Origin: JAFGCL01 sp964423835
GTDB taxonomy: Bacteria > Chloroflexota > Dehalococcoidia > UBA2247 > RBG-13-53-26
Reading direction: 5' to 3'
DNA length: 64,000 nucleotides
NCBI GenBank assembly: GCA_964423835.1
Contig: CAYRGJ010000003.1
Location: forward strand, 62,001 to 126,000
Shown here: positions 23,743 through 33,883 of the stretch, piece after piece
Position numbering within the stretch: the first letter of the stretch is position 1
How the letters are laid out: every line of letters starts with the position of its first letter
Notes under the pieces: generated by a model
Told to the model about the DNA's origin: nothing
Databases searched by the model: none
Seen by the model: only the letters and a program-made list of their open reading frames with translations
Position numbers and translations under genes: made by a program

Positions 23743-24948
23743 TCAGGCGCCATATTTGGCCAGCTTCTGGGCGTGGGCCAGGGCCAGCGGCATTATGTCC
23801 ACGGCCGGGAAGCGCCCCAGCGCGCCCCGGGCGCAGGCCCTCTCCGAGAATTCGGTCACGTCATCGGGCCGGCAGAGCGGCGAATGCAGCAGGAAGGGCA
23901 CCGGATGCCAGCTGTGGGCCTTCATCCGGGCCGGAGTGGAATGGTCCCCGGTCACCACGATCACATCCGGCTCCAGGGCCATGACCCGGGGCATCAGCCC
24001 GTCCACCTCCTCGATGGCCCTCGCCTTCCGCGGGAAGTCGCCGTCCTCGCCGGCGGTGTCCGTCTTCTTGACATGGAGGAAGAGGAAGTCGTGCTCCCGG
24101 AAGTGCCGTTCCAGGGTGGCAAACTCATCCTCCAGATCCCTCTCACAGGATACCACCTTCATCCCTACCAGGCGGGCCAGCCCGCGGTACATGGGGTAAG
24201 CGGCAATGGCCACCGGGTTGAGCTTGAAGGACTCCTGCATGGAGGGCAGGCGCGGCATCTCCGAGAAGCCGCGCAGCAGCGCCATGTTGGCCGGATGGTG
24301 CCCGGCCAGCACCGCCCGGGCCTTCTCCAGCCACTGGTTGACCAGGACCGCCGCCGGTCCCGCCTCCGGCGAGAGCGCCTCTACATCCCGGGGCGGCAGC
24401 CCGACCTGCTGCGGATCGGAATCGCTCAGCTCGGACCTGAGGCTGGGCCCGCGCAGCACCAGGAGGAAGCGGTGGCCCTCCACCGCCGCCACCAGGGCCT
24501 CCACGCCGGGCAGCTTGATGCCGGCCAGCTCCTGGCACAGCTTGCGGCAGACCTCTGTGGAGATCCGGCCGGCGCGCCGGTCGGTGATGACGCCCTTCTC
24601 ATTCACGGTGCAGAAGTTGCCCCGGGCCGCCACGTCCCCCTTCTCCAGCGGGAAGTCGATGCCCAGGGCCTCCAGTATCCCCCGCCCGATGACGAACGCG
24701 AACGGGTCGTAGCCGAACAGGCCCAGGTGGCCGGGCCCGCTGCCGGGCGTCAGACCGGGGCCCAGCGGCTCGGAGAGCCCGCACAGGCCCTCCCGGGCCA
24801 GGCGGTCCAGGTTGGGCGTGGCGGCGGTTTCCAGCTCCGTCCGCCCCGTCGCGGGGTCCGGCAGCCCGCCCAGTCCATCCATGACTACCAGCACGATCTT
24901 GCCGGGGGAGGTTATGGCCAGCTGGCTGATATGCGACATCCTGTCCAT
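23743..24948 (-). CDS. apgM: 2,3-bisphosphoglycerate-independent phosphoglycerate mutase, archaeal type
   Basis: The 401-residue protein begins KIVLVVMDGLGGLPDP with the metal-binding Asp, then TPNLDRLAREGLCGL, GLTPGSGPGHLGLFGYDP, and ends with a metal-binding block FLFLHVKKTDTAGEDGD and VIVVTGDHSTPARMKAHSWHP. This is the ApgM (archaeal cofactor-independent PGAM, alkaline phosphatase superfamily) form, ~100 residues shorter than bacterial GpmI. It converts 3-phosphoglycerate to 2-phosphoglycerate. It lies two bases after pgk, between pgk and tpiA. Confidence 0.93.
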   Translation of the reverse strand: MDRMSHISQLAITSPGKIVLVVMDGLGGLPDPATGRTELETAATPNLDRLAREGLCGLSEPLGPGLTPGSGPGHLGLFGYDPFAFVIGRGILEALGIDFPLEKGDVAARGNFCTVNEKGVITDRRAGRISTEVCRKLCQELAGIKLPGVEALVAAVEGHRFLLVLRGPSLRSELSDSDPQQVGLPPRDVEALSPEAGPAAVLVNQWLEKARAVLAGHHPANMALLRGFSEMPRLPSMQESFKLNPVAIAAYPMYRGLARLVGMKVVSCERDLEDEFATLERHFREHDFLFLHVKKTDTAGEDGDFPRKARAIEEVDGLMPRVMALEPDVIVVTGDHSTPARMKAHSWHPVPFLLHSPLCRPDDVTEFSERACARGALGRFPAVDIMPLALAHAQKLAKYGA

Positions 24949-24950
24949 GG

Positions 24951-26138
<1,188 letters not shown>

Positions 26139-26217
26139 GATTCTCCCTTTCGCCCCCGCGGGCCGGATGGCTCCGATCGCGGCTGGGGCTAACCCGGCCA
26201 GCACGGCCGGTGATGGG

Positions 26218-26247
26218 ATTATAGTGCATGGCCGGGTGTAAGCTCAA
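26218..26247 (-). promoter_or_regulatory. Promoter of the pgk operon
   Basis: Leftward TTGAGC, 18-base spacer and perfect TATAAT (26223-26218). Leader of about 75 bases to pgk. Confidence 0.7.
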
Positions 26248-26263
26248 TCCCCGGCCACGGGCA

Positions 26264-26292
26264 TTGCACGGGCCGCGCTGGCATGCTACCAT
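26264..26292 (+). promoter_or_regulatory. Possible rightward extended -10 promoter
   Basis: TTGCAC, 17-base spacer and TGCTACCAT (extended -10, 26284-26292), divergent from the pgk promoter. Confidence 0.4.
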
Positions 26293-26366
26293 CTGCCTGA
26301 TTTAACGCGCCGCTGGCCGCATGCCGCGGGTTGGTGCGGGCCTGGTAATGAGCCAAGGAGGTGGGA

Positions 26367-26606
26367 ATGCCTGACACCCGGATGCCGAACGGCACGCCGC
26401 TGATGGCCATCGTCTTTGCGCTGCCTCTGGGCGAGTCAATCCTTCAATACATTGACCCGGGGTCCGGCAGCCTGGTGCTCCAGGCCGTCATCGGGGCCGT
26501 GGCCGCGGTGCTGGTGGCCATGGCCATGTTCTGGAAGCAGCTCAAGGCCTTCGTGGCCGGCCTCTTCTCCAGGTCCAGGAACAATGGGAAGCCCCGCGAG
26601 CGCTGA
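26367..26606 (+). CDS. YIDPGSGS-type mini membrane protein
   Basis: The 79-residue protein has one long hydrophobic region after the motif QYIDPGSGSLVLQAVIGAVA, then a basic tail (FSRSRNNGKPRER). Small proteins with YIDPGSGS are seen beside nodulation-type methyltransferases and sulfatase-like genes in many bacteria. Their role is unknown. ATG 26367 follows AAGGAGG, and the 3' end overlaps the methyltransferase gene by 23 bases. Confidence 0.7.
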   Translation: MPDTRMPNGTPLMAIVFALPLGESILQYIDPGSGSLVLQAVIGAVAAVLVAMAMFWKQLKAFVAGLFSRSRNNGKPRER

Positions 26607-27975
26607 GCCCGCCACCGGCTCGTTCCGGGACCCCGCCGGCTTCGTCTTCCGCCGGGATGGCAGCCTCTACCGCCAGGTGAACACAGATTACCGGGAGAAC
26701 TACGACCACCTGATGGAGTCCGGGCTCTACCGGGCCCTGGTCGACGGCGGCCTCCTGGTGCCCCACGACGAAGTGCCCTTCGACGGCGCCCGGCCGGAGG
26801 CCGCCTACAGGGTGCTCCGGCCCGAGCCGGTGCCGTTCGTATCCTACCCGTACGAGTGGAGCTTCAGCCAGCTCCAGGACGCCGCCCTGGCCACGCTGGC
26901 CGTTCAGAGGAAGGCCATGGAGTACGGCATGTCCCTCAAGGACGGCAGCGCCTACAACATCCAGTTCACGGCCGGCCGGCCGGTGCTCATTGACACGCTC
27001 TCCTTCGAGAAGTACCAGGAGGGCCGCCCCTGGGTGGCCTACCGCCAATTCTGCCAGCATTTCCTGGCGCCGCTGGCTCTCATGAGCCGCTGCGACATCA
27101 GGCTGGGGCAGCTGCTCCGAGTCCACCTGGATGGTATCCCCCTGGACCTGGCAGGCAGGCTCCTGCCCCACCGCACCCGCCTGTGGCCATCCCTCCTGAC
27201 GCACATCCACCTTCACGCCCGCAGCCAGGCAAGGTATGCCGGCCGGCAGATCGACGTTCGGCGCCCGCGCCTCAGCCGCCTGGGGCTGATCGGCATCATA
27301 AGCAGCCTGGAGTCCGGCATCTCCGGCCTGGGGTGGCGCCCGGGCGGCACCGAGTGGGGCGACTACTACCAGGACACCAACTACTCCGCGGAGGCGTTCC
27401 AGCACAAGAAGCAGATAGTGGCCGGGTACCTGGAGGCCCTCCGGCCGGCGGATGTCTGGGACCTGGGCGCCAACACCGGGGAGTTCAGCCGGATCGCCGC
27501 GGACGGGGGGATGCGGACGGTTTCGTTCGACATCGATCCCGCCGCCGTGGAGCGCAACTACCTGGAATGCCGGCGGCGCGGCGAGAAGAACATCCTGCCG
27601 CTCCTGGCCGACCTGACCAACCCCAGCCCGGGCATCGGCTGGCAGAACAGGGAGCGGATGTCGCTGTCAGAGCGGGGCCCGGCCGGCGCCGTCCTGGCCC
27701 TGGCCCTGGTCCATCACCTGGCCATATCGAACAACACGCCCCTGGAGAGGATCGCGGATTTCTTCGCCGGGCTCGGCCAGGCCCTGATCGTGGAGTTCGT
27801 GCCCAAGAGCGACTCGCAGGTCCGGAGGCTGCTGGCCACCAGGGAGGACATCTTCCCCGGCTACACGCAGCCGGGGTTCGAGGGCGCTTTCGCGGAGCGC
27901 TTCGTCATCGAGGCTTCACAGCCGGTCATCGGCTCCGAACGCGTGGTGTACCTGATGCGGCGGCGGGGCCCCTAG
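26584..27975 (+). CDS. SAM-dependent methyltransferase, NoeA-like
   Basis: The 463-residue protein has an N-terminal ~270-residue part (YRQVNTDYRENYDHLMESGL, then FVSYPYEWSFSQLQDAALAT) like that of nodulation-related methyltransferases, and a C-terminal SAM domain: DVWDLGANTGEFSRIAAD, TVSFDIDP and VLALALVHHLAIS. The N-terminal part is kinase-like in some homologs (VLIDTLSFEKYQEG). Cytoplasmic. It is translated from inside the end of the YIDPGSGS gene, so the two are linked. Substrate unknown; glycan or lipid-linked sugar methylation is plausible. It ends overlapping the leftward gene's stop. Confidence 0.75.
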   Translation: MGSPASAEPATGSFRDPAGFVFRRDGSLYRQVNTDYRENYDHLMESGLYRALVDGGLLVPHDEVPFDGARPEAAYRVLRPEPVPFVSYPYEWSFSQLQDAALATLAVQRKAMEYGMSLKDGSAYNIQFTAGRPVLIDTLSFEKYQEGRPWVAYRQFCQHFLAPLALMSRCDIRLGQLLRVHLDGIPLDLAGRLLPHRTRLWPSLLTHIHLHARSQARYAGRQIDVRRPRLSRLGLIGIISSLESGISGLGWRPGGTEWGDYYQDTNYSAEAFQHKKQIVAGYLEALRPADVWDLGANTGEFSRIAADGGMRTVSFDIDPAAVERNYLECRRRGEKNILPLLADLTNPSPGIGWQNRERMSLSERGPAGAVLALALVHHLAISNNTPLERIADFFAGLGQALIVEFVPKSDSQVRRLLATREDIFPGYTQPGFEGAFAERFVIEASQPVIGSERVVYLMRRRGP

Positions 27976-28517
27976 TCGCCGGCCAGGAAACCGGTGTCCG
28001 ATTTCTCCACCGTCGTCCCCGTGGTCCGCAGGAACGCCTCATCCACGCCCTCAATCAAGATGGCTACCGCGTACTGGCCGTTGACCACTGCACCCGCCGG
28101 GACGCTGCAGAGGAACCCCGACCAGTCCAGGTCCCGCTCCAGGCCGCCAAAGGATTTGGTCACATCCATCCTCAGCTGGGCCACGGTGTCGAAGGCGAAG
28201 TGCGTATCACCCGACAGCAGGACGATGTAGGTCCGGCTGGTCGCGCAACCGGGGCCATCGACGAAGGCCCAGCCCTGGATCTCGAGCATCTGCGTCCCGC
28301 GGACGAATGAATCGATCCGGAACTGGATGTCCTCCGTCGCGTCCGGCAGAGGGATGGGGGCGTCCACCGCCCTGGGGGCGTTGCCCGCGTCCTCGAGCCT
28401 GGCAAAGAGCCCCGGGGACAGGAACAGGCAGAAGAGCAGAAACGCCAGCAGAATGGAGCCGTGGACCAGCACCGGCTGGCGGTGGCCCCAGAACCATCTG
28501 CCCCATCTCACCGTCAT
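27972..28517 (-). CDS. Membrane-anchored protein of unknown function
   Basis: A single N-terminal transmembrane segment (VHGSILLAFLLFCLFLSPGLF) is followed by a ~130-residue extracellular beta-rich domain: FRIDSFVRGTQMLEIQGWAF, YIVLLSGDTHFAFDTVAQL, LDWSGFLCSVPAGAV and VNGQYAVAILIEG. This ordering resembles a module attached to other surface-glycan proteins, but I do not recognise a named family. Overlaps by four bases the end of the sulfatase-like gene, so the two are one transcript. Confidence 0.55.
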   Translation of the reverse strand: MTVRWGRWFWGHRQPVLVHGSILLAFLLFCLFLSPGLFARLEDAGNAPRAVDAPIPLPDATEDIQFRIDSFVRGTQMLEIQGWAFVDGPGCATSRTYIVLLSGDTHFAFDTVAQLRMDVTKSFGGLERDLDWSGFLCSVPAGAVVNGQYAVAILIEGVDEAFLRTTGTTVEKSDTGFLAGD

Positions 28518-30004
28518 GAAGCCCCCTGGCCGCCGGCTGGAAGCGGCAGCGTATCCTCCAACAGACCGTAGCCGGTTCCGAAATAGTGGTCAGACACCAC
28601 CCGGAAGGAATTGACCGGCGAGATGGAGTCATGCAGGGCCTGCGCGCCATCGCCGGGCAGGTAATAGGCATTGAGGATCTTCCGCCACTCATCGACGCCG
28701 GTCTCCAGGCCGGCGTGCTCCCTCAGTCCGTGGTCCGATTGCAGGATGATGATGGGCTCGGCAGCCGACCTTTCCAGGATGACGGCCACCAGCTCTTCGA
28801 TCTGCCGGGTGATGTAGACATACTGGCCCAGGTACAGATCCCGGTCCTGGTAGTCAAAGGCCCGGGCCGGGTCAACGGGCTCCCCGTTGGGGCCGAAGCC
28901 GAAGGGCGCGTGGGGGCAGATGATGTGGGCGAACACGAACTTGGGCCCCTCGACATCGGGCATGGCCTTCAGGCTCCTGATCTGGTCGACTATCGCCGTC
29001 CGGTAGTGGCCCATGTACGTGCCCCCCACCAGACGGTCATAGAACGGCCGGGCCATGGTCGTGTTCCACAGCGCCCGGGAAAAATCGCTGATCACCGAAT
29101 CGCCATCCCACTGGCGGTAGAAGTTGAAATACAGATCGGCGCCCACCTGTTCCTGGCTGAACCACACCCCGGAGTAGACGTACCTGTACCCCAGTGATTT
29201 GAGGCCGCTGACCGCCGCGGAGCAGGCCATTCTGTCAAACGCCTGCTGGTCGGATGCTCCAGCGGGCAGGTACTCCATGTTGAGGGACGCCGCCAGGGAC
29301 CAGTGCGTCAGGGGATAGGCGGTCCGGCTGCCGGAGGCCACGAAGAACCCCATCCCGGCCAGCCTGTCAGTGAAGCCCCGGTTGTCGTAACCGTAGTATT
29401 CCAGCATGGTGTCAGGGTGCGCGTATTCGTCCAGGATGATGTAGTAGATATCCGGCCTGGCCCCGGCTTCGCCGGGCCCCGACTCCGCCTCAGCGACACC
29501 GTGAAGATCGGGGCCGCCATCGACGGATGGCCCGTGGCTGCGCGCCCCCAATGATGCGCCGATGGCATTGGTCGCCACCAGGAGCACGGCCACCACGCTC
29601 ATCACCTTCGCCGGTTTGGTAAAGTCCACCCTCAGGATCCGGATGAAGTAGATGCCGTAGCCCGCCGCCAGCAGCATCACCGGAAGCAGGTAGCAGTGCC
29701 GGGGCACGAAAAGGCCCCAGTCCGACAGGGCATCGTACAGCCGGCCGTAAGAGAAGAAGAGCACCACGCAGACTGACACCGCCACGCCCGTCCGGACGGA
29801 GTCCCTCATCAGGGGCCTCAGCAACAGCCACAGCCCGAGCGCCCCCAGCACCGACCAGAGCAGGGGGCGGAGGACCTGGCCCCCGGACACCTCCCCCGCG
29901 TTGTGAGCGTAGAGAAAGAGGGCCGGAAGGAGGGCGAACAGGACCGGAAGGAGCAGGGACAGCACCACAATCCCGGCCCTTCCCAGGCGGCCCCTATGGT
30001 TCAT
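28514..30004 (-). CDS. Sulfatase-like (alkaline-phosphatase superfamily) membrane protein
   Basis: Four to five N-terminal membrane helices (residues ~1-160) are followed by an outside catalytic domain beginning DIYYIILDEYAHPDTM, which holds the metal-binding Asp of alkaline-phosphatase-superfamily enzymes. Later blocks are FVFAHIICPHAPFGF and IIILQSDHGLREHAG (second metal site with Asp-His). This is the layout of LtaS-like phosphoglycerol or phosphoethanolamine transferases and of membrane sulfatases. I do not see the usual CxPSR sulfatase motif. 496 residues; its own promoter lies at 30097. Confidence 0.75.
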   Translation of the reverse strand: MNHRGRLGRAGIVVLSLLLPVLFALLPALFLYAHNAGEVSGGQVLRPLLWSVLGALGLWLLLRPLMRDSVRTGVAVSVCVVLFFSYGRLYDALSDWGLFVPRHCYLLPVMLLAAGYGIYFIRILRVDFTKPAKVMSVVAVLLVATNAIGASLGARSHGPSVDGGPDLHGVAEAESGPGEAGARPDIYYIILDEYAHPDTMLEYYGYDNRGFTDRLAGMGFFVASGSRTAYPLTHWSLAASLNMEYLPAGASDQQAFDRMACSAAVSGLKSLGYRYVYSGVWFSQEQVGADLYFNFYRQWDGDSVISDFSRALWNTTMARPFYDRLVGGTYMGHYRTAIVDQIRSLKAMPDVEGPKFVFAHIICPHAPFGFGPNGEPVDPARAFDYQDRDLYLGQYVYITRQIEELVAVILERSAAEPIIILQSDHGLREHAGLETGVDEWRKILNAYYLPGDGAQALHDSISPVNSFRVVSDHYFGTGYGLLEDTLPLPAGGQGAS

Positions 30005-30096
30005 CTCACCTCCGGTCCATTATCATCCCCCCCCGTCAGCAGCACCACCCTGGAGCGCACCGGCCGGGGCTCCTCGACGGGGGGCTGGCCAGAAAC

Positions 30097-30124
30097 ATTA
30101 TAACGGGGAAGGGACGTCTGGCAA
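30097..30124 (-). promoter_or_regulatory. Promoter of the sulfatase-like gene
   Basis: Leftward TTGCCA, 16-base spacer and perfect TATAAT (30102-30097). The leader would be about 85 bases. Confidence 0.65.
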
Positions 30125-30163
30125 GCCCTGGCCGCCGTTCCCGGCGCCCGGCTGCGGGCCCCA

Positions 30164-30192
30164 TGGACTGGGCTGGTCACATCAACTAGAAT
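30164..30192 (+). promoter_or_regulatory. Promoter of pcm
   Basis: TGGACT, 17-base spacer, TAGAAT (30187-30192). Start point near 30199, with GGAGG at 30206. Confidence 0.55.
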
Positions 30193-30216
30193 CTAACCAG
30201 GATCGGAGGATGGGCC

Positions 30217-30867
30217 TTGGCCGACGATTTCTCCACTGAACGCTACCACCTGGTGGAGTTCCTGCGCCGCGAAATCAGGGACGAGCGGGTGCTGGCGGCC
30301 ATGGGCCGCGTCCCCCGGGAGATTTTCGTCTCCACCGGCCAGTGGGCGTCCGCCTACGAGGACCGCCCCCTCCCCATTGGTCACGGCCAGACCATCTCCC
30401 AGCCCCTCATGGTGGCCATGATGACCGAGGCCCTGGACCTGGAGGGGCCGGAGAAGGTCCTGGAGGTGGGCACCGGCAGCGGATATCAGGCCGCCATCCT
30501 GGCCGAGCTGGCCTCTCACGTGGTCACCGTGGAGCGCATCGCGGACCTGGCCCAGAAGGCCGAGGAGGCCCTCAGGAAGCTGGGCTACCACAACGTCGAG
30601 GTCCACCTGGCGGGGCCCGTTCTGGGCTGGCCGGAGAAGGCCCCGTACGACGCCATCGTGGTCAGCGCCGGGGCCCCCAAGGTGCCCCGGGACCTGGTCG
30701 ATCAGCTGGCGGTGCACGGCCGGCTGGTCATCCCCGTGGGCTCCCGATACGAGCAGAACCTGCTAAAAGTAACTAAGAGGGAGCACGACACCATCACCGA
30801 GGACCTGGGCCCCTGCCGCTGGGTGCCCCTCATCGGCGAGGGCGCCTGGAGCGAGCCACAGTCTTGA
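30217..30867 (+). CDS. pcm: Protein-L-isoaspartate O-methyltransferase
   Basis: The 216-residue protein methylates isoaspartyl residues in damaged proteins so that they can be repaired. Motifs: DERVLAAMGRVPREIFV, LPIGHGQTISQPLMVAMM, the SAM loop VLEVGTGSGYQAA, VVTVERI, then YDAIVVSAGAPKVP and LVIPVG. TTG 30217 was chosen from the GGAGG site six bases ahead and the fixed N-terminal length of the family. Cytoplasmic. Confidence 0.93.
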   Translation: MADDFSTERYHLVEFLRREIRDERVLAAMGRVPREIFVSTGQWASAYEDRPLPIGHGQTISQPLMVAMMTEALDLEGPEKVLEVGTGSGYQAAILAELASHVVTVERIADLAQKAEEALRKLGYHNVEVHLAGPVLGWPEKAPYDAIVVSAGAPKVPRDLVDQLAVHGRLVIPVGSRYEQNLLKVTKREHDTITEDLGPCRWVPLIGEGAWSEPQS

Positions 30868-31015
30868 GCGTCCCGACTTGAGGCGCGAGCAGGAGCCAGC
30901 GGCGGCGGCTTGTAGTAGACTGTAAGGGTGTCGCCCGGTCCCGGTCTAATACGTGCAGCCAATGCCACCGGCGGACGACTCCGCCGGCCAACAGACAGGG
31001 CGCACCGATAAGCAT

Positions 31016-31945
31016 ATGGATGGAACGATCGAGAAGGTAATAGTGGTGTCCGGCCTGGCCAAGTCCTACGGCGAGATCAAGGCCGTTGACGGGATCAGCT
31101 TCGAGGTCAGCCGGGGAGAGGTCTTCGGCATGCTGGGCCCCAACGGCGCCGGCAAGACCACTACCGTGGAGATCGTGGAGGGCCTGCGCCCGGCTGACGG
31201 CGGGACCGCCACCGTGCTGGGGATAGACGTCTCGAAGGACTCCCGCGCGGTGAAGGAGCGCATCGGCGTCCAGCCGCAGAGCCCGGCCCTCTTCCCCAGC
31301 CTCACCGTGCGCGAGACGATCGGGTTCTTCGGCAGCCTGTACCACAGGTCTCTCCCCGCATCGCGGATAGTCGAGCTGGCAGCCCTGGAGTCCAGCCGCA
31401 AGGTCCAGTTCAAGAACCTCTCTGGCGGGCAGCAGCAGCGGCTCTCGGTGGCCCTGGCCTTCGTCAACGACCCGGAGATCATCTTCCTCGACGAGCCCAC
31501 CACCGGCCTGGACCCCCAGGCCAGGCGCACCATGTGGGACGTGATCGAGACCTTCCGCCACGCCGGGAAGACGGTGATGCTGACCACGCACTACATGGAG
31601 GAGGCGCAGCGGCTCTGCGACCGCATCGCCATCATGGACTACGGCAAGATCATCGCCCTGGACACGCCGCAGCGGCTGATAGAGGCCCACACCAGGCAGA
31701 GCGCCATCCAGTTCAAGATGAAGGACTACCCCGGCGACGAGGTCATCACCGGGCTGGCGGGCGTGTGCCAGGTACACCGGGATGGGGACGATATCATCGT
31801 CTATACGAGCAGCATCCCCTCCACCATCGCCGGGCTGCTGGATATGGCCTCGCAGCGCTCCACCGAGATCTCGGAGCTCTTCGTGCGCCAGCCCACCCTG
31901 GAGGACGTCTTTCTGAAACTGACCGGCAAGAGGATACGGGATTGA
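31016..31945 (+). CDS. ABC-2 type exporter, ATP-binding subunit
   Basis: The 309-residue ATPase has Walker A GPNGAGKTT, Q-loop region GVQPQSPALFPSLT, the signature NLSGGQQQRLSVA, Walker B IIFLDEPTTGLD and the switch His in VMLTTHYMEEAQ. The C-terminal ~80 residues are the regulatory tail of DrrA-like exporters. ATG 31016 was chosen; the longer frame upstream has no motif. TGA overlaps the TTG of the permease gene, so the two are coupled. Substrate unknown; drug or lipid export is usual. Confidence 0.93.
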   Translation: MDGTIEKVIVVSGLAKSYGEIKAVDGISFEVSRGEVFGMLGPNGAGKTTTVEIVEGLRPADGGTATVLGIDVSKDSRAVKERIGVQPQSPALFPSLTVRETIGFFGSLYHRSLPASRIVELAALESSRKVQFKNLSGGQQQRLSVALAFVNDPEIIFLDEPTTGLDPQARRTMWDVIETFRHAGKTVMLTTHYMEEAQRLCDRIAIMDYGKIIALDTPQRLIEAHTRQSAIQFKMKDYPGDEVITGLAGVCQVHRDGDDIIVYTSSIPSTIAGLLDMASQRSTEISELFVRQPTLEDVFLKLTGKRIRD

Positions 31946-33042
31946 AGGCCTTCCGCGCGGTCTTCGTCTCCTATTACCTGCAGTTCGTCAGGGACCGCGG
32001 CGCCCTCTTCTTCACCTTCATCTTCCCCATCATGTTCATCCTTCTCTTCGGCTGGGCCTTCCGCAACGTGGGGGCACAGAGCTTCGACGTCGGGCTGGTG
32101 GACCAGGGCTCCCCGCAGGCCGCCCTCATGATCACACAGGCCCTGGACGGCGTGGTCCTGGAGGCCGGTGACCAGGTGTTCAAGATGCAGCCCGGCGCCA
32201 TGGACCAGCTCATGGCATCGCTGGAAGAGGGTGACCTGGATGCGGTCGTGGTCATCCCCGCCACCACGGACCCCGCCCTGGCCCAGAAGCTCCCGGCGGC
32301 CGTCCAGGTCTACTACGACCCCAGTCGCACCTCCAACCAGCAGATCCTGATCCCCATCCTGAACGAGGTGGTCGACGGGCTCAACCAGTACATCCAGGGG
32401 ACCTCTCCCCTGATCACCCTGCAGCAGGAAAGCGTCCAGTCCCGCGAGCTCCGCTACATCGACTACCTGGTGCCCGGCGTGCTGGGGATGTCCCTGATGT
32501 TCTCCGGCATCTGGGCAGGGGCGCCCATCGTGCAGCAGAGGCAGGCCCACATCATCAAGCGCATGAGCTGCACCCCCTTGCGCCGCTCCACCCTGGTGAT
32601 CGGGGACCTGGCCTTCCGCATGATACTGGTGGTGCTCACCGCCGCCCTGATCATCCTGGTGGGCAGCCTGGTCTTCGACGTGCAGATGGTGGGCAACTGG
32701 TTCACGCTGACAGGGGTGATCATCCTGGGCTCTCTCGTTTTCACCAGCCTGGGCTACCTCATGGCTGCTTTCGTCAAGACGGAGGAGGCCGCCATACCCA
32801 TCATCAACGTCATCACCATGCCCATGATGTTCCTCTCCGGCACCTTCTTCGAGATCACCAGCATGCCCTCCTTCATCGAGCCGCTGATCAAGGCCCTCCC
32901 CCTGACCTACTTCAACGACGCCCTGCGGCAGATCATGGTGGCCGCCACCCCCCTGCACTCCATGACCACCAATGTGGCCGTCCTGGCGGGCTGGACGGTG
33001 GTCTGCCTGGCCATCACGGTGCGGTTCTTCCGGTGGGACTAG
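31942..33042 (+). CDS. ABC-2 type exporter, permease subunit
   Basis: The 366-residue permease starts at TTG 31942 with a first helix (LFFTFIFPIMFILLFGWAF), then a large outside loop (residues ~40-170), and five helices in the C-terminal half (VLTAALIILVGSLV, GVIILGSLVFTSLGYLMAAF, ITMPMMFLSGTFFEI, VAVLAGWTVVCLAITV). FLSGTFFEITSMP and LPLTYFNDALRQIM are the usual ABC-2 motifs before the last helix. It pairs with the ATPase just upstream. Confidence 0.9.
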   Translation: MKAFRAVFVSYYLQFVRDRGALFFTFIFPIMFILLFGWAFRNVGAQSFDVGLVDQGSPQAALMITQALDGVVLEAGDQVFKMQPGAMDQLMASLEEGDLDAVVVIPATTDPALAQKLPAAVQVYYDPSRTSNQQILIPILNEVVDGLNQYIQGTSPLITLQQESVQSRELRYIDYLVPGVLGMSLMFSGIWAGAPIVQQRQAHIIKRMSCTPLRRSTLVIGDLAFRMILVVLTAALIILVGSLVFDVQMVGNWFTLTGVIILGSLVFTSLGYLMAAFVKTEEAAIPIINVITMPMMFLSGTFFEITSMPSFIEPLIKALPLTYFNDALRQIMVAATPLHSMTTNVAVLAGWTVVCLAITVRFFRWD

Positions 33043-33043
33043 G

Positions 33044-33075
33044 CCAATCAGCACCCGTAAGGTGTGCTTGATTGG
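33044..33075 (+). terminator. Hairpin after the ABC exporter genes
   Basis: CCAATCA/TGATTGG with an inner CACC/GGTG stem, two bases after the stop. No T run follows, so termination may be weak. Confidence 0.4.
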
Positions 33076-33208
33076 ACGCGCAATGCACCGCATTCCGCGG
33101 GCCGCACCGGGCGGTCCTATTGCCTGAAATGCCCTGCGGGTATCGATGCATCACATGCCGCGGTTACCGAAATCGCCGGGACGGCTGCTGGCGCACGCTC
33201 CGGCGCTG

Positions 33209-33237
33209 TTGACTCATGCGGCGGCTTCTCCTATACT
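33209..33237 (+). promoter_or_regulatory. Promoter of bioY
   Basis: TTGACT, 17-base spacer, TATACT (33232-33237). I see no BirA-box operator next to it. Confidence 0.7.
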
Positions 33238-33262
33238 TTTCCCATCGTTGCGAGGAGGGTCC

Positions 33263-33883
33263 ATGGCCATCGGCAGCTACGTTGAGAGATACCGCACCTG
33301 GAGATACGACGCCTACGAGTGGCGCAATGGGCTCAGCCTGTCCCGGAAGGTGGCCCTGGCCCTGGGCATGGCCTGCATCACCGGCCTGCTGGCCCAGGTG
33401 AGGATACCGCTGGGCTTCACCCCCGTCCCCATAACGGGCCAGAACCTGGGAGTCCTGGCCAGCGGCATAGCCCTGGGGCCCTGGTTCGGCGCCCTCAGCA
33501 TGGTCTTCTACCTGGCCCTCGGCGCCTGCGGCATCCCCTGGTTCCAGGGCCATGAGGGCGGCGCGCAGTACCTGGCGCATTCCCCAACGCTGGGCTACCT
33601 GCTGGCGTTCGTGGTGGTGGCCTTCGTTGCCGGCCGCCTGACGGAGAAGCACCTCTCCCTCAGGGGCTTCTGGGGCCAGGTATGCCTGATGTCCAGCTCC
33701 ATGCTCCTGATCCTGGCCATCGGCGCATCGTACCTGGGACTGGCCTTCGGCATGACATTCACCGACGCCGTGTCCAGGGGCGTGGTGCCTTTCCTGGTGG
33801 GAGACATGATGAAGGCCGCCCTGGCTGCCGGAGTGGCTACCGCCGTCCTGCCCAAGAAGGCCGACCGGGGTGACAGGGCCTGA
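33263..33883 (+). CDS. bioY: Biotin transporter BioY
   Basis: BioY is the substrate-binding membrane component of the ECF biotin importer. The 206-residue protein has about six helices, with the signature LAQVRIPLGFTPVPITGQN, then GPWFGALSMVFYLALGACG and GYLLAFVVVAFVAGRL. The N-terminal ~30 residues form a longer hydrophilic start than usual. ATG 33263 follows GAGGAGG. The stop overlaps the start of the MBL gene (TGATG). No ECF A or T gene is nearby. Confidence 0.9.
   Translation: MAIGSYVERYRTWRYDAYEWRNGLSLSRKVALALGMACITGLLAQVRIPLGFTPVPITGQNLGVLASGIALGPWFGALSMVFYLALGACGIPWFQGHEGGAQYLAHSPTLGYLLAFVVVAFVAGRLTEKHLSLRGFWGQVCLMSSSMLLILAIGASYLGLAFGMTFTDAVSRGVVPFLVGDMMKAALAAGVATAVLPKKADRGDRA

Noticed and set aside
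28514..30004. True type I sulfatase
   Set aside because: The CxPSR-type formylglycine motif was not found, so only the broader alkaline-phosphatase superfamily is claimed.
33076..33262. Biotin-repressor operator or riboswitch ahead of bioY
   Set aside because: No BirA-like inverted repeat and no convincing conserved RNA structure could be seen beyond the hairpin at 33044-33075.
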